Below are positions 1 to 10,442 of a stretch of DNA of 64,000 nt, one piece after another (the stretch's first letter is position 1; each line of letters opens with the position of its first letter). The position numbers and the translations under genes are program-made. The stretch covers positions 122,001 through 186,000 of the forward strand of contig NMRA01000245.1 in assembly GCA_002633005.1 (NCBI GenBank), read 5' to 3'. The DNA comes from Phoronis australis. Its lineage: Eukaryota; Phoronida; Phoronidae. The notes under the pieces are model-generated. The model did no database searches and was not told the origin of the DNA. It was given only the letters and a program-made list of their open reading frames with translations.

Positions 1-226
1 CTATCCCAGATGCCCCGGCAATGTTGACAATTTACGTTCCTCCGAAACATAAAGAGCAACTTCCGCTTTTCGAGGTGAAAGTCGTTGGCAACGCCGCGGT
101 AAGAAAGAAATTTGCCGCGGAAATTTTATATCAAATTTTTTTTATGCAGAAATATAATAAAATACGCGGACAGAACATTTGAAAAAAAGCGGAAATCTGC
201 ATTTCGGCGGAAAATTACAAGCCTTG
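1..226 (-). mobile_element. Truncated copy of the CAGGGCTTG inverted-repeat element
   Basis: This stretch is the reverse complement of 42585-42815, at roughly 85-90% identity by eye, and the window edge cuts it. Its inner end (aaaattacaagccttg, 211-226) is a decayed form of the terminal repeat attccaagccctg. It includes an open segment on the plus strand from base 21 (start MLTIYVPPKHKEQLPLFEVK) that is largely kept in the other copy, so part of the element may derive from a coding transposon. It sits in the intron after the eighth visible exon. Confidence 0.75.
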
Positions 227-348
227 ACACAACAACAACAATGATAATATGAAAGCTAACATGGTACTCAGTTTCAAGGGAGTTGAATGGAGGTTTGAGC
301 CACTTAGTACAACTTCCTGTATTTCCCAACTCTCTTGTCAGGACCTAC

Positions 349-565
349 CTTCTGACTAGCGAGCCTAAGAGACTCTGTGAAATGTTGGTTCACCGCGACA
401 TCGGCTGACTTGGATTCCCTGATGATGCGCTCACGCTCCTGCCTCCGTTCCCGCTCCAGTCTCTCTTGCCGTTCTTTCTCCGCCCGCTCACGCTCCGACC
501 GTTCTCGTTCAACGCGTTCTCGCTCGAGCCGGTCCTTCTCTGCCTTCTCTCGCTCCAACCTCTCC
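349..565 (-). CDS. KDM3 (JMJD1C-like): KDM3/JMJD1C-like, eighth visible exon (Arg/Glu-rich helix)
   Basis: This exon has 217 bases, entering at phase 2 and leaving at phase 0, with acceptor tttgtctacag and donor gtaggt. Joined to the previous exon it continues the same charged repeat (LERERKER-RERLEREKAEKD). About 50 residues of alternating Arg/Glu/Lys follow, with Leu or Ala at intervals, and then IIRESKSADVAVNQHFTESL and RLASQK. Such E/R/K sequences usually form a stable single alpha helix or a coiled coil. The frame reads through the donor to a stop 33 bases into the intron, so a retained-intron form would end there. The next exon, and with it the rest of the protein, is to the left of the window. 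Confidence 0.93.
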
Positions 566-2573
566 CTGTAGACAAACATTTGAAACATTGTCCCAAATTA
601 CTAGCACATGTTCGTCGCCCAAATTTCAAAGCTGACGCAAGCATAAAAGAAAATGACTCAGGCATGAGTCATAACTGCACAACTAACCAACCACCCGTAG
701 CACCGACAAATATTGTTTAGGAAGCAACTTCACGACATCATAGTAAAGAACATGTAGTATAGCTTGCATAGGTTGCATTCAATCAGATTAATGTGAAATC
801 TGACTTATCTGAAGGCCCAAGGGCACAAACTAGACCTGCACTGCATATTTTTGTACGGGTTAAATAAGTTGCAAATTCAATATATGTAAGAATTACTGTA
901 TTTGTTTTAGCACGAAATTTAATTTCACTGACTTTTTCTTTTTTAAGCTATTCATATAGTGTTGAATGCAGTGAGTTTCCTTTTTGTAGAAATACAGCCA
1001 ACAAGTTGGTTAAGTCTACCAGCAAACAGCAGTTATAAAAAACATTTAGCTTAAGTTTCATTTTGCACATTTCTCACTGTCTGCAAGACACTGTATTCTC
1101 TCAAACCCAAACAAATCAATCAGCTTGACTATAACAAAGACTAGCATCTTTATAGAACCTGTTTTGTTCCAGAATGTACAAACAGCCTAACGTCAAAAAA
1201 TAATAATAAACATTAAATAGCCAATCGTTTGCTGTTACTTTATTAAAAGTACGACCATTTTTATTCCAATAGATTATAACAGAAGCGATATGCACCAACC
1301 GTGTGTTAACAAAAATGTTAAGATTGCTCTTTTTTTCTCACACTTCGGCACACTTGAGTGAACATGTTAACAACACTAGTAAACTTAAAACTTAGTCCAC
1401 AGGGTAAACTACTAGTCATCCGTAAACTGACAAATGCAATCCCGGATGAGAATGTACTTGTCGCAAATAAAACTGACATTACAAGGGTACACCGCACAGA
1501 ACTCTGATCCATGGAATAATAGACGCCAGCATTGCTCTAGTTAATAGAAACTCATTTGCCACCACGATTCTTCAAGGGACTTGGAAGACGGGAAAACTGG
1601 ATTTGTCATCATTTTCCTTGGATTTGTCATCATTTTCCTTGTATGTTCAGTGTATTCTTCAATAAATACATACTGTAAATCCCCTTTAATACCAAAGTAA
1701 CTAACACAACTGCCACTATGGGGCACAGCACCTCAAGTCAAGAACTGTCCAAAACTCGCACACTACATGACTCAGGGCCAATGATCTCATTTATGTAGGT
1801 CACATCACCTCGTGATGTCACCGAGCTCGGGTCAACCTGGCACACACATGTGCTTAAGTACACTGCTGTGAATCACAATGTGATACAAGCTGTCAAGAGC
1901 TAATAATCGATGACCCCAGGTCCCATTTATGCGCAGGTTTGTGGTTGTAAACAACTTTTGTGCCAGAACATCAAAGTGATGATCATAAGTGGATATAGAG
2001 CTGTCAGTGCCAATAAAGATGGCCGTACAAAACAACAGTTATGAAAAACATTCCAGGTAAACCACATGTTTGTTGGCCTCTGTACAAAAGATAAGTGCAT
2101 ACTGCACTCACACAAAACTGTTTAGGAAGGCTGCTGTTACCACAAAACCACAACAAGCATGAAGGCATGGTGTAAGGCATTAAGCCTGGGTCATGGACAG
2201 ACCCCTACACCTATTCCCACAGTGGTCAGAAACTGAGCGAGTTGGTTTTGTTGGGAACACAATAGTACAAATCGGAAATATTAAGTCTATGAATGTCAGC
2301 TCACCCCGTTTACATATAGAGTGGTCTCGACAAAAATTAGGAGCAGTCTGGAATTATACACCAAATATTGCTTGTTAAATTACTTTGTCGTAACGGACAA
2401 ACGTCGAGAAACTTCAGTAATCCACTCAAGGTTTCTACAGTTAACATACCAATAACATGGTGGTGAAGTTAGGTCCCAATACCATAACAAGACCACACAA
2501 CTCGTTCAACAAAACTTAACTGCCAACAACAACAGCTGACTTAAAGACATCTGCAACAACACATCACACTTAC
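566..2573 (-). other. Intron of the KDM3-like gene (2.0 kb)
   Basis: GT-AG intron between the seventh and eighth visible exons, phase 2. It contains a 21-base direct duplication near 1598-1640 (ttggatttgtcatcattttc twice). Nothing else coding or structured was recognised. It splits the Arg/Glu repeat of the protein. Confidence 0.9.
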
Positions 2574-4353
2574 CTTTCTTTCCGTTCGCGCTCTAAGCGT
2601 TCACGCTCTGCCCTATCCCGTTCGGCAAGCAGCTCCCTCTCGCGCAGCAGGCTCATATCGCGCACAAGATCGTCCTGAAACTGGGCTAACATCCACGGCG
2701 GGGGTAGCGGCACTTGTGGGTACTTCTGTTGCCAGAGCAGCTCCAACTGGGCTGCAGTCACATTAGGGTGTAGACTCTGGTAAGATGCCGACAACCGCTG
2801 CTGTTCGTGGAGCAGATGCTGGTACTGCAGTTGTAGCTGCTGCTGGCGTGCCGCTGCCGCTGCCAATGGGTCGTTGGCATAGTGGTTGAGAGCGGCTAGC
2901 GTACCAGCCGCAGCCGCGTGGGGTATGAGGTGGGGCGCCAGCCCAGCACTCATTGTCACCGGGTAGGGGATAGGCGTCAGGATGCGTGTGTTGGCAGCAG
3001 TCGCGGCAGCAGCAGCGCTAGCACCACCAACGAGACCCTGGTGCTGCGACGGCTGCTGGCCGACAGACGAGATGCCATGCGGAATGGGTGTGTGTACAGA
3101 CGGATAAGAGGAAGCTTGCTGTGATGAGGTGGTGGCCAGATGGCGTGACAACATGGCCGATCCCTGCTGTTGATGCTGGAGTGACACTATTTGTTGCCGT
3201 GCCTCTGTGTCCTTTTTTATCAAGTCTGGGTCCCGCCACACTGTTACAGTTTCATTTTTGTCCGGCACGAGCGGACTGGATGAGGCACTCGTTTTGGGTG
3301 AGCTTTTTCTCACCTCACCAACCACATTGTGTCTCTGGTGTGCACGGTCACTATCCTCTGTTGGATGGTGCGCTGTATTCTCCTCACGTTTCACTGACAA
3401 AGGTGATGTCTCGCTCACCCTCGATGTATTTGTGGTCTGCGGGGTAGGGCACGACTCCACCGACCCTGCCGACTCGTTGTTGTACACTGTAGTGCTGGCT
3501 GTGCTCTGGTTCGAATCAGGGTTCTCGTACATCCTATCTACCCTAGCGCCCGACAGCTTGGCGACCTGGTCGGTGACGGAATGGTTAACATTGATACTGG
3601 CCGACAAACCGGTCGCGCCCGTAGTCTTCTTTTTCTCCTCCTGGTCGCTGCCACTGAGGAGATGTAACTTTTTATAGTGCATCTCGTCGCCACCAGGACT
3701 ACATGCACTGTCACCATGGACAAAGTCTATTGGTTCATTCTGGCCCAAACCACTAACACTATCACCCGCACTAGTGTTGTTACCACTACAGGTTTTCGAC
3801 TCCTTCCTCTTTCGTCGAGACTTTTTCTCCTTATTTGCGGGTTCTTGACACACGGATGTTGCTGGAGTTTTAGGTTTCTGTTTTTTGTTAGTGTCCAGTT
3901 TGTTACAAATGTCAGTATCAGTATCAGCAGTAGTGGCGTTAGTGGTGGAAGGCACTTGCTCTACGATGTTCACTGAGGTAGTCGTAGACTTTTTGCTTGG
4001 CCGAGCACGCTTGGCCTTTTTCACAGCAGCGACAGAACTGGACGATTCCTCAACAAGTGGCTTGATGTCGCCACTAACAGGGGGCGTGACTGGTCCTTCG
4101 CTCTCTGGGACAGTCTCCCTTTTTGCAGACGCACTCCTCGGTTTCCGTTCCTTCTTGTCCTTCGTTTTAGTTTTGACAGGCTCTCGTAGCCTATCACCAA
4201 TATCGTCCAATGCAACTACTGCAGTTTTTTCTGGGGATTTATCTCCAGGTTTCACTTTCTTAGAAGTCAACGATGCTCTTACTGTAGCAACAACTTTACG
4301 TTTCCTTTCCTTAACTGTTGATTTTGGCTTGGCAACTTTTTCCGGGGATTTTT
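2574..4353 (-). CDS. KDM3 (JMJD1C-like): KDM3/JMJD1C-like, seventh visible exon (large disordered region)
   Basis: This exon has 1,780 bases, entering at phase 1 and leaving at phase 2, with acceptor tcttattttcag and donor gtaagt. The frame is open upstream of the first internal methionine back to the acceptor (EKSPEKVAKPKS...), so it is an internal exon and not a gene start. About 595 residues are encoded. Roughly the first 240 are rich in Lys, Ser, Thr and Glu with SPEK and KKxK patches. Around residue 365 lies PDKNETVTVWRDPDLI, the counterpart of the 'DKNE.FTVYRDPALI' motif of JMJD1C, which ties this exon to the family. Then come His/Gln/Ala-rich low-complexity stretches (two poly-Ala runs, QQQLQLQYQHLL), a conserved-looking PPPWMLAQFQDDLVRDM segment, and the start of an Arg/Glu repeat. 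The exon is much more GC-rich than its introns. No catalytic motif is present; the JmjC domain lies outside the window. Confidence 0.96.
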
Positions 4354-6155
4354 CTGAAAATAAGATAAGGTAGAAAAAGTTAGCCTATTTATTTAAAAAA
4401 ATTTACTCAACAGCAAAACTCCAAACATGCCATGAAATTGGCCATTGACCGAGTAGACAGGTTCGAAATATATTGCAAAAATAAAATGATAAACTGCTCT
4501 AAACACTGTATTCAGTTTCACCAGCTATTCGTCACGCCATGTCATCAAATTTATACTAGCTTGTCACGTGTTGACCAACAGCCAATCTACAGTGTAAATG
4601 AAAAAGACAAATGGAAATCTAGGCAAGGAATTCAGTCATGAACACATAAACCTTTTGATTGTATTTTAAACAGCGCAGGAGAGAATCATTAAGCAGTGGC
4701 AAATGCACTGAAAAACATTGAATTTGTTGCCCGTTTTTGGAAGACAAAGAACACCAACGGAAACAAAACTGATCAACACTCCAAATAGACAATATTCAAA
4801 ATTCCAGTCAAAATTGTTTTGACCTACAATAATTTGACGCAACTTCAATCATAAATAAGTGCTCATTATGTCTTTGGTGAGCCAAACTGACACTCATCGT
4901 AATGCAACAGTGCAGTGTCACGCGACTTCTCTGACGGCAGTGTCCTCGTCTAAAAAGGGTTCTATAATTTATTCTCCTCAAACCACCCCATCCCGTCTCT
5001 AAGTAGGTCACCGCCACCAACAGACAGTCCAACTAACTGTGGCCACTATTTACTCAAAGGATTACAGACACATGCAATTCAATCAACTTCCATGTTTAGT
5101 GGCAAAACATGACAGACATTCAAACAACCATTAACTGTAATTTAACAAAACTGGAATCAGAAAATGCTCTTTTCATGTCGCCCTCTTCTGGTTATTGACT
5201 TGCCAACGTCAACAAACACGCACACAATGAGGACAGCACTGAATCAATCAATCTGCTCAACTCAATAATGTGACCTCCTGGTCATATTAAATATCTGTGA
5301 TGTCACTCAGACAACAGTGGCCATCCAGTGGCAGATGAGGGGTGTGAACAAAGGAAGGGCTCAGTGAAAGAGTCCTGGATCAGCCGCCATCAACCAATCA
5401 CTTCAGGAGCCAGTTTCACGAAAACCGACTTCAGACTTTGGTCAGAAATTTGATCTTACCGTACACTACACGCAATTGCCTTGGAAGAACAATTACCTTG
5501 TACCACTGCAAAAATACAAGGTCTCTGAGAATAACTAGATTTTGATTTTTTTCCAGGCTAGCACTTACACGGCTAACCTTTTTTCAGAAGTTGCGAAGTG
5601 AGCCCAAGATCGAACTTCTGATTTACAGGACTGTAAGACATGCACAACAAGCATATTCCATTACTCTTGACAACTAGATGACTTATAGTCTGGCGCATAC
5701 TTAGGCTAGCTGCTGTTGGTAAATCAGATTGATAGAGAGATGCAACAGACATACCAGGGATACTGGCTGGGTCAGTGCAGCAGCATTGACTGCAAACATT
5801 GCTCAAGGCTAGACAAGTGAAGACATGCATGCTGGCTCTGTTGAACTCAATCTATGGCAAAGATCCAAACCACGGTTACCTCAACTAACCTCAGCTCAAC
5901 CCATTTAACACTAATGTGTAACACAGGTCACCTGGGACCACCAGCCTCTCCCTTATAGAGAATCCATCCATCTTGTCCTCACTAGAAAAGTTCACCCATT
6001 AATCAACACTGTTCCTTTCTGCTCACTGACCGTGTCTCCCTCTGTTGTCCAGTCAGTATCATCACACATTCAATATTGAGACTGGAGTCGTCTCGCACGT
6101 AACATATGCCACTGACCAACTGTTCAAGCCGTGTGTACTAACAAGCACATCTATT

Positions 6156-6330
6156 GCTGTAGTGGTAAAATTAGAGTTAAGTAGGTGCCGAAAGCCCACA
6201 GCATCACCTTGAGCACTGAATGGAACTTACAAAGCGTAGGCGCTAGGTTCAAATACCAAAAGGTGGTTGGCTGCCCTACGCCCCATTGATGACAGTGAGC
6301 GGTGAGGTCCTCCCCCACTACCAACACTGG
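6156..6330. repeat. Dispersed repeat, copy 1 (pair with 52929-53075)
   Basis: Shares about 145 bases with 52929-53075 in the same orientation, including gccgaaagcccac, atcaccttgagca, gcgtaggcgct and ctacgcccca. It contains ggttcaaatacc, which fits a Pol III B box, but no convincing A box at the right distance, so a tRNA-derived SINE origin is only possible. Confidence 0.6.
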
Positions 6331-7942
6331 TTCTTAACAGCCTTTCTAAGCAGAGAAAGGCAGCCAAATTCTTTTATTTGATGCACAATATCACTAGCTT
6401 GAAATAAATATCGATAGGTTAGCTATAAACATTTGGACCAAGCTCAAAACTGGATGCAATGCATCTTCACAAGCTAAGAACTGTATTCAGTGGTGAAAAT
6501 GAGCCAGGACTCACTTACAACACATAATCATACCGGTGACACTTTTAAAGTATTCATTTGTTCACACAAGAAAATAATACGGAAGAGGCCATCCATTTAT
6601 CACAGAGTATTCCACAAATTAACCTAGTTGTTGGAAAAACCTAGGGGATTAATCAGCTTTACTAGTATACATGTGTATAATTGAAGAATTATTTAGGGCA
6701 ACAAATACATGGTATATAGATAAGAAACCTTTGAAATTACCTCATCTAAAAACCATGTGCTAATTGGCCTTACTACAGTAATGTTACTGAGCCAGTAATC
6801 AGGGATAGATTTTGCAAAAAATGCAAACACTTGGCATTCAGCCAAAAAGTTAAGAGAACTGCTTTTGAATAGCCTTCTTTAGAAGAATTTGGAATGTATT
6901 CAAAGAATGAATTTAAAAACTTAGTGCCGTCCAGCATATAAATCAAAATAATGTGCATCATTAAATGTGACACTAGGCAAATCCAAAAAAATTTTGTTGA
7001 GTGGAAACGACGTACATACCGTCCAAAATGGGCCCGCCAATTTCTCAAGACCCACGTAACCAGCGAAACCAGAAGACTCCCAAGTTATTATGGCGTAGCA
7101 TCACTGTGGAGACCACGAACTCCCAGTGCTGCTGTTACTAAGTTAAAAAGAGACCCCTACGTCAACTTGCTTGCTTTACTTGGGTATCCAAATGCCGAAC
7201 TGGGCATCTTAGCAAGGGTGGATAAATTTTAGTCTGAATGCCCATATGGACGCTCACTCAACAGAGGCCTGAAGGGGTACCACTAGTCATTGCTGGCCTT
7301 CATCAGACAGGAGCTGGCTTAGTCCACCTGAACAGCTTCTACTACAGGCAGTCAAGACATCAACCAGTAGCCCTCAAGACATCAACCAGTAGCACTCATG
7401 CAGAAAGTACAGGAGAACCAGATACCACTGGCAAATATTTACCTGCTTTGTATTGCCCCACAACAGCTCATTGTGTCTTATTTATAGCCCATTCAACACG
7501 GCTAGAGGTCTCATTGTCAGGTGGGACAAAAGCGTACAAAAGCCCATCAAAGGTGAATGATACCCAGAGGGCTGACTGACTGGCAGGGATCAATTATGGC
7601 ACTGGTCAGCCCCAGGTAGACAGTTATTATTTATTGACCACTCACTGTCCAGTGTATCAACCACTGAGCCCAACACTTTTCAAGCCACTGGGCATTCATA
7701 AAGAACACCAGTGATGTAACCTTAATCCAAGAGTGAGTAACCTAACAGATGCAGGTTTATGCCATTAGTCTGTACAAAGACTCTTTAAGTCAATGACCAG
7801 GGGACTAATTCTGACACAATATATCACATGTTGTAGATACAAAAATATCCAAAATTACACAAACATTTTTTTACTTGAGACCCAACACACAAATAAGGAT
7901 TTTTGTGACAGAATTTTACCCCACAGGCCTGGCTTCACATCT

Positions 7943-8322
7943 ATAGTACCGTCCACACAGACTTACCCTAGAACAAGTTACTCCTGAACGAGTTGTAGCT
8001 AGGTTTGAAAGCTTTATGAACACTATTTAACCTGGCGCAACTTGCACCACATTATCGAGGTGGGGTAACTTAAGTTACTTGTAATTGCTCTGTGGCTACA
8101 AAAGTGGTGCAAGGCGGAATTATCAGCTGCGGTTATATACAGGTGGGTTTTCTCTTGTGTGCTATATTGGCATTAGGAGTTCATTGTCACTCACAGAGTG
8201 ACAATTTCCCGCTCTTACTCTTATAGGGTATATATGCGTGCCTGCGGACGCTCCACTTAAAAGTGGGGTACGTTGCACAAGTGCAATTCTTCCTAAGGTA
8301 GGCTGTGTGTGGACGGGACTTA
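7943..8322. mobile_element. Non-autonomous inverted-repeat element (GTCCACACA family), copy 1
   Basis: The ends are imperfect inverted repeats: left tagtaccgtccacacagact, right (reverse complement) taagtcccgtccacacacag. Internal sequence includes gtggtgcaag and a short dyad (gtcactcacagagtgac, about 8187-8203). A second diverged copy lies at 47383-47875. There is no transposase frame; the long minus-strand open frame at 8162-8632 crosses the element end and is taken as chance. Confidence 0.65.
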
Positions 8323-8943
8323 CGAGACAGCACACCAACCTCACATTACTGCCAGGAACACGAGAGCCTAAGTTCACCCCCCATATCACAGCAGAATAGA
8401 AACCAATTAACCGCACACCTGCAAGCAGGACGGCCTTTTCGCCAAGTGAAAACTTATACATGATTTCCAATATTTTAAGCCATAAGACGCCGCAATACAC
8501 CCAAACAAATGTCATTTTCAAGTCAATCGGAAATCGTAGTAAAAACTCAGTGGTCACATTGTTGTAAAGAGGGCAGCATGACTGAATTCTCCTCACCGGG
8601 CGACTTTCAGGAAAATTTGATATTTGATCCACGCTGATGTTGTAGGTGCCCAGGAATGAGTTTTATGCTCTAAAAGTACATAGAACACGGGTAAATCTGT
8701 AAAATGGCAACCATCTCTTCCTCAGTGCAAAGAAAAAACAAACCCACGACTGGTGACTGTTGTGAAATACAACTGCCATTAGTGGCATCCCAGGATATAA
8801 ATAATCTAGACACAAACATGTAGGTCAGTTTCTAGAGCACAGCAGGTCACAAGCAAAACACAACCTATGTCACCACCATATGGCTGGAGACAGTGTCACC
8901 ATCCGTCACCCAAAAACAACGTCAACATCACACCCGCCTTTAC

Positions 8944-9079
8944 CTCTCGGCTTTTCTATGACCTCTGGCAGGGTTTCGCTAGCAGACGACTTTTGGCGTG
9001 GTTTCCGACTCACTGCCGCTTTGGTTGGCTGTGCAGTATGTGTTGGGCTTTGGGGTCGAGGGCGGTTACTGTAATGACC
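8944..9079 (-). CDS. KDM3 (JMJD1C-like): KDM3/JMJD1C-like, sixth visible exon (linker)
   Basis: This exon has 136 bases, entering at phase 0 and leaving at phase 1, with acceptor tctgtttcag and donor gtaaag. It reads GHYSNRPRPQSPTHTAQPTK and goes on to SSASETLPEVIEKPR. In vertebrate JMJD1C the linker continues with 'HYTRAQANSPRP', a recognisable counterpart of HYSNRPRPQSP. It follows the fifth exon after a 30.4-kb intron and joins in phase to the very long seventh exon. Like most of the middle of KDM3 proteins it is predicted to be disordered. Open frames on the plus strand here (8867-9151) are shadows. Confidence 0.88.
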
Positions 9080-10417
9080 CTGAAACAGACAACAGATGCC
9101 ATTCAGAAAAGTCTAAACATAAGTGAACACAGAAATACTTATTGCATTTAATGATCAAAAGGGAAAAATACCTCGCCCTCTGCTGTTAATGTAGTGCAAC
9201 AGCTGCAGTCTACTAGGACCAGTTGTCTTAATATGGCAGATACAGCAACTCAAGACTAGTCATGGTTCTATGGATGTCCAGTGCACACAGACTATACAAA
9301 TGGCTGTGCATCACTGTCTGCTCATCTATATCAATATTGGTGATGGAACCATACCAATCATTAACCATAAGACAATAAGCAGTGGTTGTACATGGCTGCG
9401 CTGTCCCCACTATTATTAATCGACTTTGTCCTAACCAGTCTTGTTCAGAATCAATGCCATAATATGCACATGGTCTCCCACTGACTTGACAACGTGGCAA
9501 ATTAAGGAAATTAATGTCATATTGACAGCTTGTTACACATGGCCATGCAAACTAATGAGCAAATATAGATTTCTGTTCAACTACGATATACCTAAACAGC
9601 GAACAACAGAAGCTAGCCAACCAGCATCAGAAACATCAAGCTCATTACTGGCTTTTGACAGGCATGTGTGACCACACAATGGTGTAGTGGTCAGGGCAGA
9701 TTCCTGGAACCAAGGCTGTGTGATTGACTGGCATCCCCCACAAGGCAGGTCACTAGGGAAACAGTGGTCCTGTGGCTAACCACAGACTAGAGAGCAAGAG
9801 ATCAAGAGAGCCACAGCAGGGGTGACAATAGCCCCCCACACACACATACCCTCACAAGTTCCACAAACATGGCCACCAGCCTCAGGCATTGGCAAAACAC
9901 AAGGTAAACAAACTGTATTGGATTTCAATAAACAGGCCATGAATACCAGTGCACAACCAAGCTATTCAGTGGGACAACAACAGGCCCACTAAAGCAGCAT
10001 AATAGGGAAAGGTCAATCCCTCACTTTGGAGCTATGATCATTAATCAGGTCCAAAACAGCGTGAATTCAATTGATAAGAGCGCGAATGCCAACATGAAAA
10101 ATACACTTCTGCGGCAGGCTCGGAACCAACGCAAGCGTAACTGTGTATGAAAGCTGCAGGAATTTGCATGGGATTTGACTGAGGAATAGCCAACAATGCT
10201 GCCAACTAAGTATTGACGCAATCGTTGACAAACACACTAACAGATCACCCAACATGTACCAATAATCAAAAGTTGCGATGACTTAACCTTTCACAAAAGT
10301 TAACGAAGCGTGAGTGAATGGTAGGGCAAAATCGACAACTACGTGCGTACACAACAGAGACGAGAGTGGATCGATAATATAGATCCACTTCACAGACTCG
10401 TTTACTACAAGCCTACG

Positions 10418-10442
10418 CACACACACACACACACACACACAC
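10418..10442. repeat. (CA)n microsatellite
   Basis: An uninterrupted CA run of about 25 bases inside the large intron. Confidence 0.97.

Larger units (their letters stand above)
4354..8943 (-). other. Intron of the KDM3-like gene (4.6 kb)
   Basis: GT-AG intron between the sixth and seventh visible exons, phase 1. It holds a dispersed repeat near 6160-6330 (second copy at 52.9 kb), a 21-base duplication near 7357-7398 (agacatcaaccagtagc twice) and an inverted-repeat element at about 7943-8322. No other gene is seen. Confidence 0.88.

Noticed and set aside
3207-3677. 156-codon plus-strand open frame, and others at 3088-3447, 3677-3976 and 3885-4373
   Set aside because: They lie antisense to the large KDM3-like exon and reflect its base composition.
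4270-4270. Internal start of a separate 566-residue gene at 4270
   Set aside because: The codon there is TTG, the frame stays open back to a splice acceptor at 4354, and the phase fits the previous exon.
8162-8632. 156-codon minus-strand open frame
   Set aside because: It crosses the end of an inverted-repeat element and shows no protein-like composition or family motif.
9676-9760. tRNA-like A box (tggtgtagtggtcagg)
   Set aside because: No B box at the proper spacing and no cloverleaf could be drawn.
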